Assembly (NCBI GenBank): GCA_949130485.1
Contig: OX422185.1
Span: 5,164,928-5,228,927, forward strand
From: Agelas oroides
Lineage: Eukaryota; Porifera; Demospongiae; Agelasida; Agelasidae
Direction of reading: 5' to 3'
Length of the DNA stretch: 64,000 nt
Under the pieces are notes generated by a model. It saw only the letters and a program-made list of their open reading frames with translations. It did no database searches and was not told the origin of the DNA. Shown piece by piece: positions 10,520 through 20,650 of this stretch. Both the position numbers and the translations under genes were made by a program. Position 1 is the first letter of the stretch; every line of letters starts with the position of its first letter.

Positions 10520-11220
10520 ATGCTTCAACTTCAGTTATCTCCGCTGCAGGTCGCTGATGCTGCACTCTGGCAATAGCCCTTCACATGAGTTCGATCTTCG
10601 TAAAATATAAATTCACTCATGTAAAATTTACGGTATATAGCCGCAAGCATGTACATACATATACACCAACACATGCACAATGCAGCCTCACTAATGTGGG
10701 GATCGCTCAGGCTCGCCCCAATAACACTAGCCCAAGCCTGCATGCACTCAATTTCCCAACATTCCAGGAATTCCAGATAATACCGTGTTACCTCCGTGTG
10801 CCATGACGTCAGGTACATGTGTTTTGCTGTTTATTTATTCGTACACTGTTGACAATGGCTATTTGTATGCAAGGTCTGAATTCTGCCATATTGTATGCCT
10901 TCCTGCGACTTTGAGGTGAAGCGACGGCGCTAAAACACAAAAAGAAAGCTTCTATGAAGTATTTATGCTGGCTACTTACGGGATTTGGAAAGTTATAATT
11001 CGTATAGCTTACATTTGTGGTGTGAAGATGGTCCTGCACAGCACTACCATCACTCAAATCTTCCCTTTACAGAAAAAGGAGAGAGCCACAATACCAACCA
11101 CCAGAGATGAAGTACAGTTAACTGGAGAGTTGCAACCGATGAGATCTGTATATGGATGGGACAACAGGAGAGACTTGTGAAAATAGGAGAAAAGTTTGAA
11201 ATACACTAGAAGAGTATATA
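10520..11220. repeat. Segmental duplicate of 63030-63827
   Basis: Shares GTCGCTGATGCTGCACTCTG, AAGCATGTACATACATATAC, GACATTCCAGGAATTCCAG-type sequence and the MULE fragment with the right edge of the window. The 10186-10520 stretch before it holds no recognised feature. Confidence 0.75.
11075..11180 (+). pseudogene. MULE transposase N-terminal fragment, internally deleted
   Basis: The frame KKERATIPTTRDEVQLTGEL is followed by a shift into QPMRSVYGWDNRRDL and a stop. Compared with the fuller paralogue at 63600-63819, two internal segments are missing. One joins GGAGAGTTG directly to CAACCGATGA, the other joins that to GATCTGTATATGGATGGG. The deletions remove the residues between the GEL and YMDGT positions, including the FATDDNL motif. 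A CCCTTTACAG pyrimidine-AG acceptor immediately precedes the coding block, as in the paralogue, so an intron probably lay upstream. A non-functional relic, identified through its better-preserved copy. Confidence 0.6.
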
Positions 11221-11603
11221 TATGGTATTAGCAAGTAAATGGTTTTTAGTATGTAGCGTGTATTCTGCCATCATTCATTTTCTTTGTTCTGACAGCAATG
11301 TATTGAAAAGCAAATGTAGACGAATTGGGAGTAGATGAAACGGTACAAAAAAAATCCAGTAGACAAAATGGGAGTAGACGAAATGTATTTGCAACATGTG
11401 ATGATTACAATCCCTCATGTCGATTTGGAGCTTCTATTTGCTGTATGGGATAAGGCCAGCCACCTTCGTACATGAGATAGGCAGTCCCCATCTCCCGATC
11501 ACCCCAGCATAGCTGATGAGGCCTGATATCAAATGCATCCCGTAACTTTGTATATAATTTTTAGGGAGATGTGGCTCATTGATTGCTCATGCTAAATACA
11601 GAT

Positions 11604-11861
11604 GTGGCAGTCCCGTGTAGAAATCGAAGGTTATTCCGTCGCGTATTTCAATCGCACCACTGCCTTCGAAGTGCCATATCGCTGAACTTCCCTTAGGGCG
11701 GGGCTCATATGCGCTTCGTAGAATCATTAGATATTCATGCATCTATGAAGCACGTATGAGCCCCACCCTTAACGGAAGCTCAGCGGTACGGCGCTTCAAA
11801 CACAGCAATGCGATCGAAATACGCGACGGAATAATCTTTGATTTCTACGCGGGACTGCCAC
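11604..11861. mobile_element. GTGGCAG palindromic MITE, full copy
   Basis: 258 bp, palindromic over most of its length. It starts GTGGCAGTCCCGTGTAG, ends with the complement CTACGCGGGACTGCCAC, and has mirrored GGTTATTCCGTCG, CTGAACTTCC and GGGCGGGGCTCATA. It is flanked by AGAT at 11600-11603 and 11862-11865, a possible 4-bp target duplication. Confidence 0.8.
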
Positions 11862-12034
11862 AGATGTTTCAGTTTGTTTTCAATCAATACCACATATACT
11901 GTCATGTATAAAACTGTACTCCAACATCGCAGCGCAAGTTTTAGTGTATGGTTTCGATGACATAAGTGAATAGTAGCAAAAACACAGTATGTACAATGCA
12001 CAGTGCATAACTTGTATACTTGTGTGATATTTAC

Positions 12035-12393
12035 ATTTATCATACGTCTAACTCACGCTAATGTATGGGAGTCAATGGGGAAGCCTTGCAGCTGCGCGCA
12101 GTTTATAAAAAGCCGTATTTTTTACTGTAAGTCACGCGAGAATCCGTATCAGTACTGCAAGTCACGCGAGAATCCGTATCAGGTACTACAAGTCACGTGC
12201 GCTGCGTCTGAACATGCAATGAAATCGAAGGTTCGTATGATAAAATCATTATCACCATAGTACCAAGCTATACCGGAGAAAATATCACTCGTTTGTTGCC
12301 GTTGGCATTGTTACTCGTGCTGCGCACTCGTAACAATACAGACGGCAACAAACTCGTGATATTTTCCGGTATAGCTTTGTACTATGGTGATAA
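12035..12393. mobile_element. Inverted composite: tandem repeat plus palindromic MITE, copy 2
   Basis: Reverse-complement of 9102-9475. Reading left to right it holds GTCTAACTCACGCTAATG, the GCAGCTGCGCGCAGTTTAT stretch, CACGCGAGAATCCGTATCAG repeats and then the palindrome at 12249-12393 (TTATCACCATAGTACC...ACTATGGTGATAA). Confidence 0.8.
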
Positions 12394-12412
12394 TTATATA
12401 GTATCACTGTGA

Positions 12413-12735
12413 ATGCAGACCCAGATTGACTGGGCCTTCCAAAAATTTGATGAACACCTGGGTCTGAGCCTACAATACAGTGTACACTTGTGATATTTAC
12501 ATGTATCACTGTGAATGCAGACCCAGATTGACTGCGCCTTCCAAAAATTTGATGAACCCCTAGGTCTGAGCCTACTTCTACACTGGAGTACACATCCACC
12601 AAACAGCTGCCCTTATATACCCAGACTTGTACATAACACTTGTGGGTTTTGTGTTCAGGCATGTGGTGTAATATTCATTGACAGTTAATGAGCATTCATT
12701 GGTAATAAGTGAGCTGTGAATCCATTCACACAGTG
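12413..12735 (+). repeat. TAGACC unit with tandemly doubled head
   Basis: The head GCAGACCCAGATTGACTGGG-CCTTCCAAAAATTTGATGAA occurs at about 12415 and again at about 12517, with an intervening GATATTTACATGTATCACTG repeat. One downstream body (TTATATACCCAGACTTG through CAGTTAATGAGCATTC) then follows. Confidence 0.75.
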
Positions 12736-12737
12736 TG

Positions 12738-12825
12738 CCTCCGTTACCAGGCCTTCCTACCGTCCAGTTTTTGATCGCTTGCAGTGTGCAAAAACGAGGG
12801 CAAAGCCATTTTATCACATGAATGA
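12738..12825. mobile_element. CCTCGTTCCCAGG-family MITE fragment
   Basis: CCTCCGTTACCAGGCCTTCC, CCAGTTTTTGATCGCTTGCA, AAAAACGAGGG and TTTTATCACATGAATGACGT follow the terminal repeat of the family. The inverted partner is degenerate. 12830-13440 has only a 124-codon open frame without recognisable motifs. Confidence 0.5.
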
Positions 12826-13446
12826 CGTCAGTGTCTACCTAGGCAGACAGAGGGGGGGAGGGGTCCGATCGAAAGAATGTATTTGGCACATGGGTTCTTC
12901 GTTTTCAACCAGGAGCAGTACCTTTTTTGCTTCGAGAACGTTTGAAACTCTAGCGCCTGAGGTAGAAACTACGGATAAGGCCTCAAGCTCATTCTTTCGA
13001 TGGGGGACCCCTTTTCCTCCTCTTCAGTCCCCAAATTGCAATTATGAAAGTCTGGTCGATGTGACAAGAAACGTACGATCAATACAGTGACGACTATTAG
13101 ATGCTGTCAGTAGCAAGTGCAGCCTCTCAGTCCTGCTGTCAGCCGTGGAAAGGAGTCGTACAACACGAACAGCCCTATCGTTAGTCCGGTAATCATTGTC
13201 AGAAACTATTTGCATACGTGTGCATATGCCGTATATAGTAGTCGCAGCTACTATTCGAGGGCAGCATTTATTTAGTTCAGAGCTCCTGCTTGTACGGCTA
13301 CCATTCGAGGGTGGTATCTATTCGAAGATATATGGTATATACTAAAAGTAGTTAAAAACATTTAGGCGTTAAGGGGATAATTATTTTAACTTAAGGTGCT
13401 AAAACTGAGGCAGCTGTTTCTAACAGTACTAGGAAGGCATATTTGT

Positions 13447-13665
13447 AGACCTAAAAAGTAGGTCTTCCAAAACTTCTCTACGTGAGTAGGCAAATTTCCA
13501 CTCTATGCTGTACCATAAAACAGTTACCCAGCTGTCCTTATATACCCTGGCTTGTTCCCAACACTTGTGGGTTTGTGTGACGTCATATAGCATTGTAGTG
13601 TGTGATATTCATTGACAGTTTAATTAGTATTCATATATAGCTGTGAATTTACTCATGCAGTGTAC
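13447..13665 (+). repeat. TAGACC unit, compensated-hairpin variant
   Basis: The hairpin is AGACCTA-aaaag-TAGGTCT, a perfect 7-bp stem. One C-G pair of the common form is replaced by T-A on both sides. CAGCTGTCCTTATATACCC, TGACGTCA and ATTCATTGACAGTTTAATTA follow. Confidence 0.8.
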
Positions 13666-13742
13666 ACCAGGAGATTTGGGCCTGGTTTGTCTACTGCTGT
13701 TTCGCCTACTGCTGTTTCGTCTACTTTAGGTTTGTCTAAACC

Positions 13743-14387
13743 TACCCTCGTACCCAGGTCACGTGGGAAGAGGGGAAAGTGGCCTGGTATCCACTGTTTG
13801 CGCATGCGCGAATGATTCCGGAAATCTTCCTCGAACGAGTCCGATTATGGACAAGTTACACGTGGTTGTTATGCGGAGAAATAACCAAACTAGATATACG
13901 GCTTGCAGTGTGGCAGCTGTAGCTGTGTTTAAGCGACGATGGCGTCCATTATCAGAGACACAAGGAGTGATACGACAAGGACTACGCTACAACCACTGCC
14001 AGTTCCACCGTCACTGTGCTTGTAGTTGAAAACAAATAGCAGAGTCTCGTAGCAGATGGACTTCCCAAACCCCATGGGTAGCCACAGGAATACGTCTTTA
14101 CCATCGCAGATACATTTGATCGCATCCAGCTGGTCTGCTTTCAAAGCGAAATCTCTCCAATACAACAAAGAGCGAACTTGACCGCTTTATCAAAGTCCTC
14201 ACTTTTACCTGCCATGTTCGCAGGATAAGCTCGAGACGGACGTGCTTTGGAGCTATACGGTAAAGATTAAGAGTTCGTAAACGATGGTATACGATACCCC
14301 TTGAAATCATGGGGGATTTCACGCATGCGCAAACAGTGGATACCAGGCCACTTTTCCCTCCTCACACGTGGCCTGGGTATGAGGCTA
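13743..14387. mobile_element. Long-TIR (MULE-like) element carrying a RecQ-like exon
   Basis: 645 bp. The left end TACCCTCGTACCCAGG continues GTGGCCTGGTATCCACTG and TTTGCGCATGCG. The right end mirrors this as CGCATGCGCAAACAGTGGAT ... CCTGGGTATGAGGCTA. The TIR is about 60-70 bp with small indels. The flanks GTCTAAACC and GTCTAACCT resemble a decayed 9-bp target duplication, the length typical of Mutator-like elements and of other members of this family here. The cargo is a broken helicase exon on the minus strand. No transposase lies inside. Confidence 0.75.
13929..14215 (-). pseudogene. RecQ-like helicase 5' exon, frameshifted
   Basis: From an ATG at 14215-14213 the frame reads MAGKSEDFDKAVKFAL, then shifts. 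The next frame gives WRDFALKADQLDAIKCI, CDGKDVFLWLPMGFGKSICY and FVFNYK, followed by SVVLVVSLLVSLIMD, and stops. The order matches the N-terminal part of RecQ-type superfamily 2 helicases: a Q-motif region (LKADQLDAI), Walker A (LPxGFGKS) and motif Ia (VVSxLxSLxxD). Walker A carries M where T is usual. The DEAH box, later motifs and RQC domain are absent. One frameshift near 14165 and the loss of the 3' part make it inactive. Either it was captured from a host helicase gene or it is a remnant of an element-encoded helicase; the sequence alone cannot decide. Confidence 0.8.
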
Positions 14388-14639
14388 GTCTAACCTGTTT
14401 CGTCTACTAATAAATATTTGGATTTTAAGGTTAGATTAGCTTCAATACATTATTTTTGGGTTTATGGAAAATCCTTTGTTCATTTTTAACCTTTCACTTC
14501 ATGGAGGTAAACGTGAAAGAAAGGTCGTCAGAATTGTTGACAGTTTATGATTGATACTTGACATCGATTGATGCATGGTAACAATATTTAAGTAAGCCAG
14601 CACTCAGAGTATGAGTGCTGTTCAATTCATCAAGACCAA

Positions 14640-14993
14640 ATGCGAAGCAAGATGTCTGCTTTATGCTGGCTGCAAGTATACCCTAAATGGCTCGGACACT
14701 CGCAAATTTTTCCGCCGTGTGCTTTACCATTTATCCCCATCAGGTATGTGAGGATGGCTTGGGCAGGGCTAAAGGCAGACAAGCCTCAAGTTCATGGTAT
14801 CGATGACTTCATCGCCTACTTTGAACGCACATGGCTGGGTGGTCACTTTGCTCCAGCCAAGTGGAACGTGTATTCAGAGGAGGGCCCTAGAACAAACAAT
14901 AATCTTGAACGGTGGCACAGCAAGGTCAAAAAAATTGCTGGTAAGAATCAACTGAACATTTTTGAGATTGTAGAACTCTTAGGCGTAGGCTGA
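14640..14993 (+). pseudogene. MULE transposase C-terminal relic
   Basis: 117-codon open frame. The first 30 residues look unrelated. From about residue 26 (CALPFIPIRYVRMAWAGLKA) through FIAYFERTWLGGHFAPAKWN, VYSEEGPRTNNNLERWHSKV and KKIAGKNQLNIFEIVELLG it has the signature of the C-terminal part of MULE-domain transposases (YFERTW...W..Y...GPRTNN..E.WH...). The Asn-Asn-x-x-Glu-x-x-His segment is the conserved C-terminal block of that family. Catalytic residues located upstream in the family are missing. It begins about 250 bp after the RecQ-bearing element, but there is no evidence that the two form one unit. Truncated and presumed inactive. Confidence 0.75.
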
Positions 14994-15154
14994 TTGTGCT
15001 CAACAATCTACCTACTACACTATGCTGCACTGCTCTACAATGCCCTATTATGCTCAAACACCAACAAACTCCTGAGCTCTCTGCGCCACACTCACCTCTG
15101 TCGGATCAGTCAAACAAGTGGACCACTTTTTCTAACACTTGTGTAGTGAAATAT

Positions 15155-15280
15155 TCAGACACTTGTGTGGTGAAACACAGTTTGACTGGGTCTTCCAAAA
15201 ATTTATGATGTTTATATTGTCAGTCCGCTGCTGGCTAGAGTACATTCAACAGCTGTCTTTACATTGTCAGTCTCTCACAC
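15155..15280 (+). repeat. TAGACC unit, degenerate head
   Basis: Keeps ACAGTTTGACTGGGTC and TTCCAAAAATTTATG, then CAACAGCTGTCTTTACATT, where the TATATA tract is altered. A short (CA)n and a CCTCGTTCCCAGG-family MITE fragment follow (15300-15395: CCTCCTTCCCAGGCCC ... GAGGGCCTGGAATAATTATC). Confidence 0.6.
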
Positions 15281-15779
15281 ACACACACACTACTGGCCTA
15301 GCCTCCTTCCCAGGCCCCACCCAGCTTTCCGTCGCTTGCAGTATGGAAAAGCGGTAGAGGGCCTGGAATAATTATCACGTGAGTGACGTAGAGGGTAGAG
15401 AGCCCCAATAACTAGATTTTATCATACCTCAAACTAAGGCTAGTGCATGTATATAAAGAATAGAAAGGTTGAGATCTGGTAACCATGGATACAGCAGACA
15501 TGCAGTGTATATCTGCCTTCCATTGTACAGTTGGCAATTGACGACTACAGCTAGTGATACCCTGGCTCTCCTGATACTCCATAGTAGACTAAACACTAGG
15601 AACACTCCAGGCACTCGTCCCTATTGTAACTGTCAACAAATCCCCAGGTCAAGCAAAACTGCAAAAAAAAATTTTCACGCGAATTATTTTAAACACAAAA
15701 ATTTCCCAATCTATGGTAGCACTTGCTTGCTATGGCTATACACAACCTCCTAAATTTTACACACACACAAACGTGACGT

Positions 15780-16172
15780 AAAACGTAAGGAGCTCCCCTA
15801 ATGGGGATATGCCCCCCTAGACCAATTAAGGCTGGGACCCCTGTGCACTACTTCAGGGAACACTGGGGTTAGCGCTAGACAAACTCCTGAAGCCGGGCCA
15901 AGCACTCACAGGAGCACTGACTATGTCCCTCCACTGTGGTGTGGGCACCCGAAGTCCCACCTGTACCTCAGTGGAATTAGGCACAGCCAGTGGTCTTCTC
16001 CTTCCAAGCCTAAGCCAGGTTCCCAATTTACTATTTTACTTGGGCCTGGGTTGGGTGGTGCCAAGTGAAGATTTTTTTAAAATTTTCTCCTGTGGTAACT
16101 GGTGGGACTTGAACCTGTGATCTTTCGATTGACAGTCAAGTGCTTTGACCACTTGGCCACACAGTCACGCAC
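15780..16172 (-). mobile_element. tRNA-derived SINE
   Basis: On the minus strand the 5' head has a perfect RNA polymerase III A box, TGGCCAAGTGG (16159-16149), and B box, GGTTCAAGTCC (16115-16105), spaced as in a tRNA. Between them CTGTCAA resembles an anticodon loop. The T and acceptor stems pair poorly, so this is not a working tRNA. A GC-richer unrelated body of about 290 bp follows, containing CCTAATTCCACTGAGGTACA, GCGCTAACCCCAGTG and ending GGGGGCATATCCCCATTAGG. Head plus body with internal promoter is the usual SINE layout. Target duplications and an A-rich tail were not found. Only one copy lies in the window. Confidence 0.65.
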
Positions 16173-16235
16173 AGCGTGTATATTCATTGACAGTTTAAGA
16201 GATATTCATTGGCAGTTTCAGGTATGAATCTAGTT
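16165..16235 (+). repeat. TAGACC unit, 3' end only
   Basis: GTATATTCATTGACAGTTTA, a second ATATTCATTGGCAGTTTC and ATGAATCTAGTTATTGGG. The head and TATATA part are missing because the SINE lies immediately upstream. Confidence 0.6.
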
Positions 16236-16592
16236 ATTGGGGCAAGCATGAGCTCCAAACGAATGAGTTGATTATACTGTCATATGTGACACTACTTTAA
16301 CACAACAGCCATGGGTGGCAGTGGACATTAAGTAAGATTATTATACTACTTTATTATCCAGTTGATATTTTTACAACAGTATTTTCCTATTCCCGTGCCG
16401 TGCAATATCACACGATATTGCACGGGTAGTTATTGCACGGGTAGTTATTGCACGGGCCCTGAGGCTATATACGCGCGATATCCTAGCAACCAGCATGCGC
16501 TTTAATTAGAACCAGTGTGTTCAAACGCGAGTTACTCCGTACTTCGTGTAAGAAGAGACACGACGCTGTTGTGGTAATGGATAATAAATACT

Positions 16593-16725
16593 TTATTACA
16601 CTCGTTAGCGTGCATATCGCGGTTATTGCACTCGTGGGCTGCATTTTCACTCGCCTTCGGCTCGTAAAAATACCACGCCCACTCGTGCAATAACTCGCGA
16701 TATTGCACGCTAACTCGTGTAATAA
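16593..16725. mobile_element. Palindromic MITE rich in GCAATAACTCGCG
   Basis: TTATTACACTCGTTAGCGTG pairs with CACGCTAACTCGTGTAATAA, and CGCGGTTATTGCACTCGTG with CACTCGTGCAATAACTCGCG. The centre is CTCGCCTTCGGCTCG. Just upstream, 16400-16450 has a second palindrome (CGTGCAATATC-acac-GATATTGCACG) with reiterated GGGTAGTTATTGCAC. Confidence 0.8.
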
Positions 16726-16747
16726 GGTATATTTATTGTTTTTTTTA

Positions 16748-17097
16748 ACAGTAGCACCCGAGTATCACAGTAACAGTAGCACCCAAGTATCACAGTAACA
16801 GTAGCACCCGAGTATCACAGTAACAGTAGCACCCAAGTATCACAGTAACAGTAGCACCCGAGTATCACAGTAACAGTAGCACCCGAGTATCACAGTAACA
16901 GTAGCACCCGAGTATCACAGTAACAGTAGCACCCGAGTATCACAGTAACAGTAGCACCCGAGTATCACAGTAACAGTAGCACCCGAGTATCACAGTAACA
17001 GTAGCACCCGAGTATCACAGTAACAGTAGCACCCGAGTATCACAGTAACAGTAGCACCCGAGTATCACAGTAACAGTAGCACCCAAGTATCACAGTA
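16748..17097. repeat. 25-bp minisatellite, 14 units
   Basis: Unit ACAGTAGCACCCGAGTATCA + CAGTA, 14 units over 350 bp, varying mainly as CCCGAG or CCCAAG. The array runs straight into TCTATACCCATGCCTTATAT. The single-copy equivalent is at about 23040. Confidence 0.95.
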
Positions 17098-17890
17098 TCT
17101 ATACCCATGCCTTATATGGATGGAAGGTCCTTGACTGTTCTTGCAACATCTGTACTGACATGCTGGAAAGTATGTATGAGTGAGACACAGAGGGTCACTG
17201 GTAGCTATAACTGTCATAATTGCCAACCCCAACTAGGTACAACAAAAATTAAAATTTTGCAAATACAGAAAAGTTAGAATTACTGGCTTGAAGAGCAGCC
17301 TTAGAACAACTGAAAAAAATATTATATTGCCTGGGCTACCTTCATAGACATGGCTTTACAAAGTTAGACACTACGTACCATTTAACACATTTTTATATAC
17401 AAAGCGGCTAAAACAAAAATACAGGCAAGAATTTTATGAAATAGACATTCTTACCATCAGAGCTGGAAAGAGGTACTATTGTAAGGCTATTGATCAAAAG
17501 TTCGACTGTGGTTGTGACAGCTATGCAATTTTGCACTGCTATCATTTGGACTCGCTACTCTAGGTAGCTTGAGCTATTTTGCCTTGCAGTTTGCTGCAGC
17601 TTCGTCTGTGCGTCTAACTGAAGTAACGTATACAAGTGTTGTTTTTAATCCTCACCCGTAACTTCTACTTGCACCTTCACACGGGCTAGGGGTCACATGG
17701 GACAGGACTGAAAGGTCCAATCAGATGACAGAACACATATCTTCTGCATGATGCAACAGGGTTTTGAATCAAGTGAAGTATCTCGAACTTTTGTAAACCA
17801 CATGTGTGTGGGGCATTCTGTGCACACTCTGTGCACATGTACTGAGACCCTTCAGTGTTCCAGGGAGACAGACAGTGCTAGAAGGGAGAC
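17098..17890. repeat. Duplicated block, paralogue of 23055-23230 plus 24025-24660
   Basis: GGATGGAAGGTCCTTGACTG, GAGACACAGAGGGTCACTGG, GTATATAAAAATG-like sequence, GCATCTAACT and TCTTCTGCATGATG follow in the same order at the later locus, where extra sequence including a TIR element is interposed. No coding exon was recognised. Confidence 0.7.
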
Positions 17891-17897
17891 ATGAGTG

Positions 17898-18125
17898 TAG
17901 ACCCAGATCAACTGGGTCTCCCAAAAATTTACATCCCAAACGCTCACATTCCGGGATTTCCAGAATTGGGACAATCCTAGATGCTAGTCATCTACAATAG
18001 TGAACCCCACTGCAGCTGTCCTTATATACCCTGGCCCGTTTGTAACACTTGTGGGTCTGTGTGATTGAAATATTCATTGACAGTTTACGAGATATTCATG
18101 AACTATGAATCTAGTTATGCATTTG
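17898..18125 (+). repeat. TAGACC unit, perfect hairpin
   Basis: AGACCCAG-atcaa-CTGGGTCT is a perfect 8-bp stem. TCCCAAAAATTTACATCCC, CTGTCCTTATATACCCTGGC, the GTAACACTTGTGGG block and ATTCATTGACAGTTTACGAG follow. Confidence 0.85.
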
Positions 18126-18633
18126 GCTACCCGGCACATACCTGAGCCTGGGAACAAAATACCTTGACCTCACCTCTCACAAAGACAACACTTGCGCCAC
18201 ACCAATTTCTTGGAGTACCACGTGCTTGGATTTCCACATGAGACTATAGTTTTTTTTCTTTTTACCTCCAGTTTTTGATCACATTTAGTAGTCTCATCCC
18301 CAGACCCCACCCAATTAATGCGGTCTGGTGAACAAAGTCAAACCTATTGGGCTTGTGCACACTCTTACGACAGTGTAACCTAGCAACATTCAAGCATTAA
18401 ACCAACTCAAAAAAGCAGCAGAAAAAACTTGTTGCCAAAGCATATGTATGTGTGTGGCAGTAAATGTGTCCGGTTGCTGCTGGTACCTTTGGAGATCTTC
18501 AGATCAATTCACAAGTGCTACGTGGGAGCAGAGAACCAACCTGAACCATTGCATGTGGACCCTGAAAAACACTGGTTGGGATGAACTGGACGGACGGTTG
18601 ATGCTCAGTTGCAGTGTCCCCGGCAGTATGATA

Positions 18634-18957
18634 AGATACAAAGATTTACAATGTGTGGCAGTCCCGGGTAGAAGTCGAACATTATTAACTTAAGGTTAAT
18701 CTGGAACACTCAGGAAACTTACAGATACAAAGATTTACAATGTGTGGCAGTCCCAGGTAGAAGTCAAACATTATTAACTTAAGGTTAATCTGGAACACTC
18801 AGGAAACTTACAGATACAAAGATTTACAATGTGTGGCAGTCCCGGGTAGAAGTCAAACATTATTAACTTAAGGTTAATCTGGAACACTCAGAAAACTTAC
18901 AGATACAAAGATTTACAATGTGTGGCAGTCCCAGGTAGAAGTCAAACATTATTCTGT
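18634..18957. repeat. 89-bp tandem repeat, 3.6 units
   Basis: The unit starts AGATACAAAGATTTACAATG, includes TGTGGCAGTCCCGGGTAGAA and ends GGAACACTCAGGAAACTTAC. Starts at 18634, 18723, 18812 and 18901 are exactly 89 bp apart. The final partial unit turns into the rest of a GTGGCAG MITE, so the array multiplies one end of that MITE together with its flank. Confidence 0.9.
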
Positions 18958-19150
18958 TGTGTATTCCAATCGCAATAAGCATGTTCGAAGCGCTGTATCG
19001 CAGAACTTCCATTAAGGGCGGGGCTCATATGCACTGTGTAAACTCATGAATACTTGACATGTTCACAAAGCACGTATGAGTCCCCCCTTAGCAGAAGTTC
19101 TACACTACGGCACTTCAAAACACAGTAACACAATCGAAATATGCAAGGAA
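18918..19150. mobile_element. GTGGCAG MITE, degenerate
   Basis: Starts GTGGCAGTCCCAGGTAGAAG and keeps the inner GGGCGGGGCTCATA and CACGTATGAGTCCCCCC arms. The right terminus after CAATCGAAATATGCAAGGAA is lost. Confidence 0.7.
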
Positions 19151-19293
19151 TGTTGGTGAACACACTGGGAGTGAAGTTACACTGACAGTGAAGGTGTCAG
19201 TACTGTAATGTCACACCGGCACATCCCCATTCCCAAGCTCTTATAGAGTCTGAGAATGAGGCTAGGGTTGATGTGAATAGTAGAACAAGAGAC

Positions 19294-20420
19294 ATAGACC
19301 CAACAAGTAGTCAGGTCCTCCAAAAATTTTAAACTCTCAAGTGTTAGAAATTCATAAACAGCTGAACAACTGCTGTTCTTATATACCCTGGCTTGTTCAT
19401 AACACTTGTGGGTTTTGTATGACGTCACATGGTAAAATATTCATTGACAGTTAGAGATATTCATGAACTATGAATCTAGTTATGCATTGGTACCCACTAG
19501 GCATATGCCTGGGCCTGGGAACAAAGTTAATACCTTGCCCCCTACCATCTCACGAAGACACACACACACACTCATATGTACCGCAAAAGTTGGCTTCTTT
19601 TCATTGTCTTGCGTTGATTGTCCCCACTGCATGAACTCTAATACTGTCATAACACTCGGGCTCCTCCACACAGCTTCTGGTTATCCTTTCTTGCCATCAT
19701 ACAGTAAGGGAGAGCTCTGGAACGCACCTTCATAGCACTCAACGGCACGAGTAACACCAAAAGCCTCCAAAGTAGACGCCTCTTTACTCAGGACACTTTA
19801 GATGGCACCAATGGTGTCCACATTATAGAGGTTCCACTTTAATACACGGAAGCAGAAGAGCAAAAAAAAAGGGGAAGGCCTGGGAACGAGGCTCTACCAC
19901 ACCAATTTCTTGGGGTATCACATGCTTAGGTCTTGACATGAGACCACAGTGTAACCAAGCAATGTTCAGTAACATATCCTCTCATAGTTTCATACCCAGA
20001 TCTCCAATGGTAGCCTCGTTCCCAGACTCTCCCATTCTAAATAGGTGGAATTAGGACCTGGAAGACTTTGTATTGTCACTCATTTGGAACTCAGAGTAAG
20101 TAGTTGGTCCAAGCAATCAAGCATACACACATGGGCACAATGGAGTCGTGCTAGTGTGATAACACAATTATACAATATTGACTAATGGGCAGAATAACAC
20201 TAGCTAAGCTAAGAAGCATACACACTGTAGCCATTCATGTCACAAATACCCAGTCCTTAATGCCCTGAGTGGTCACACAAAGCTATGGTGAAGTACCTGG
20301 GAACAAGGTTACACTAACAATAAAGGTCTTGACATAAGACCACAGTGTAACCATCAGCAACATACCCTCTCATAGTTTCATACCCAGATCCCCAATGGTA
20401 CGTAGCCTCGTTCCCAGACT
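19294..20420. repeat. Composite block F, copy 1 (begins with a TAGACC unit)
   Basis: A TAGACC unit (TAGACCCAACAAGTAG to ATGAATCTAGTTATG) continues without a break into CATATGCCTGGGCCTGGGAA, the (CA)n and CTCATATGTACCGCAAAAG stretch, GGTTATCCTTTCTTGCCATC, GGTGTCCACATTATAGAGG and the GCTTAGGTCTTGACATGAGA region. Three other copies keep this order. The longest open frame (90 codons from 19463) simply traverses the unit and a CA tract and is not credited. Confidence 0.8.
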
Positions 20421-20504
20421 TTCCCTACTTCCAGTGTTTGACCACTTTTAGTACGTGCACACATTGCACAGCCTCGTTCCCAGGCTTCTCCACTCCGGAA
20501 TGCA

Positions 20505-20650
20505 AATAGGTGGAATTAGGGTCTGGAAGATTACTTATTTAAAATTTACGGTAAGTGGTTGGTCCAAGCAAGCAAGCATACACATGCGGGTGATGGAGTC
20601 CCGCTAGTGTGATAACACAAAGCTGACTAATGGCACGAATAACACTAGCT
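20505..20650. repeat. Dispersed AATGCAAATAGGTGGAATTA module
   Basis: Second close copy of the module at 8910: AATGCAAATAGGTGGAATTA, GGTCCAAGCAAGCAAGCATA and CCCGCTAGTGTGATAACAC. 20650-21420 beyond it contains a poly-C run, low-complexity sequence and no recognised gene. Confidence 0.65.

Noticed and set aside
16091-16170. Functional minus-strand tRNA gene (GTC-like anticodon)
   Set aside because: A and B boxes are good but the T and acceptor stems pair poorly and a SINE-like body follows, so it is annotated as a SINE head.
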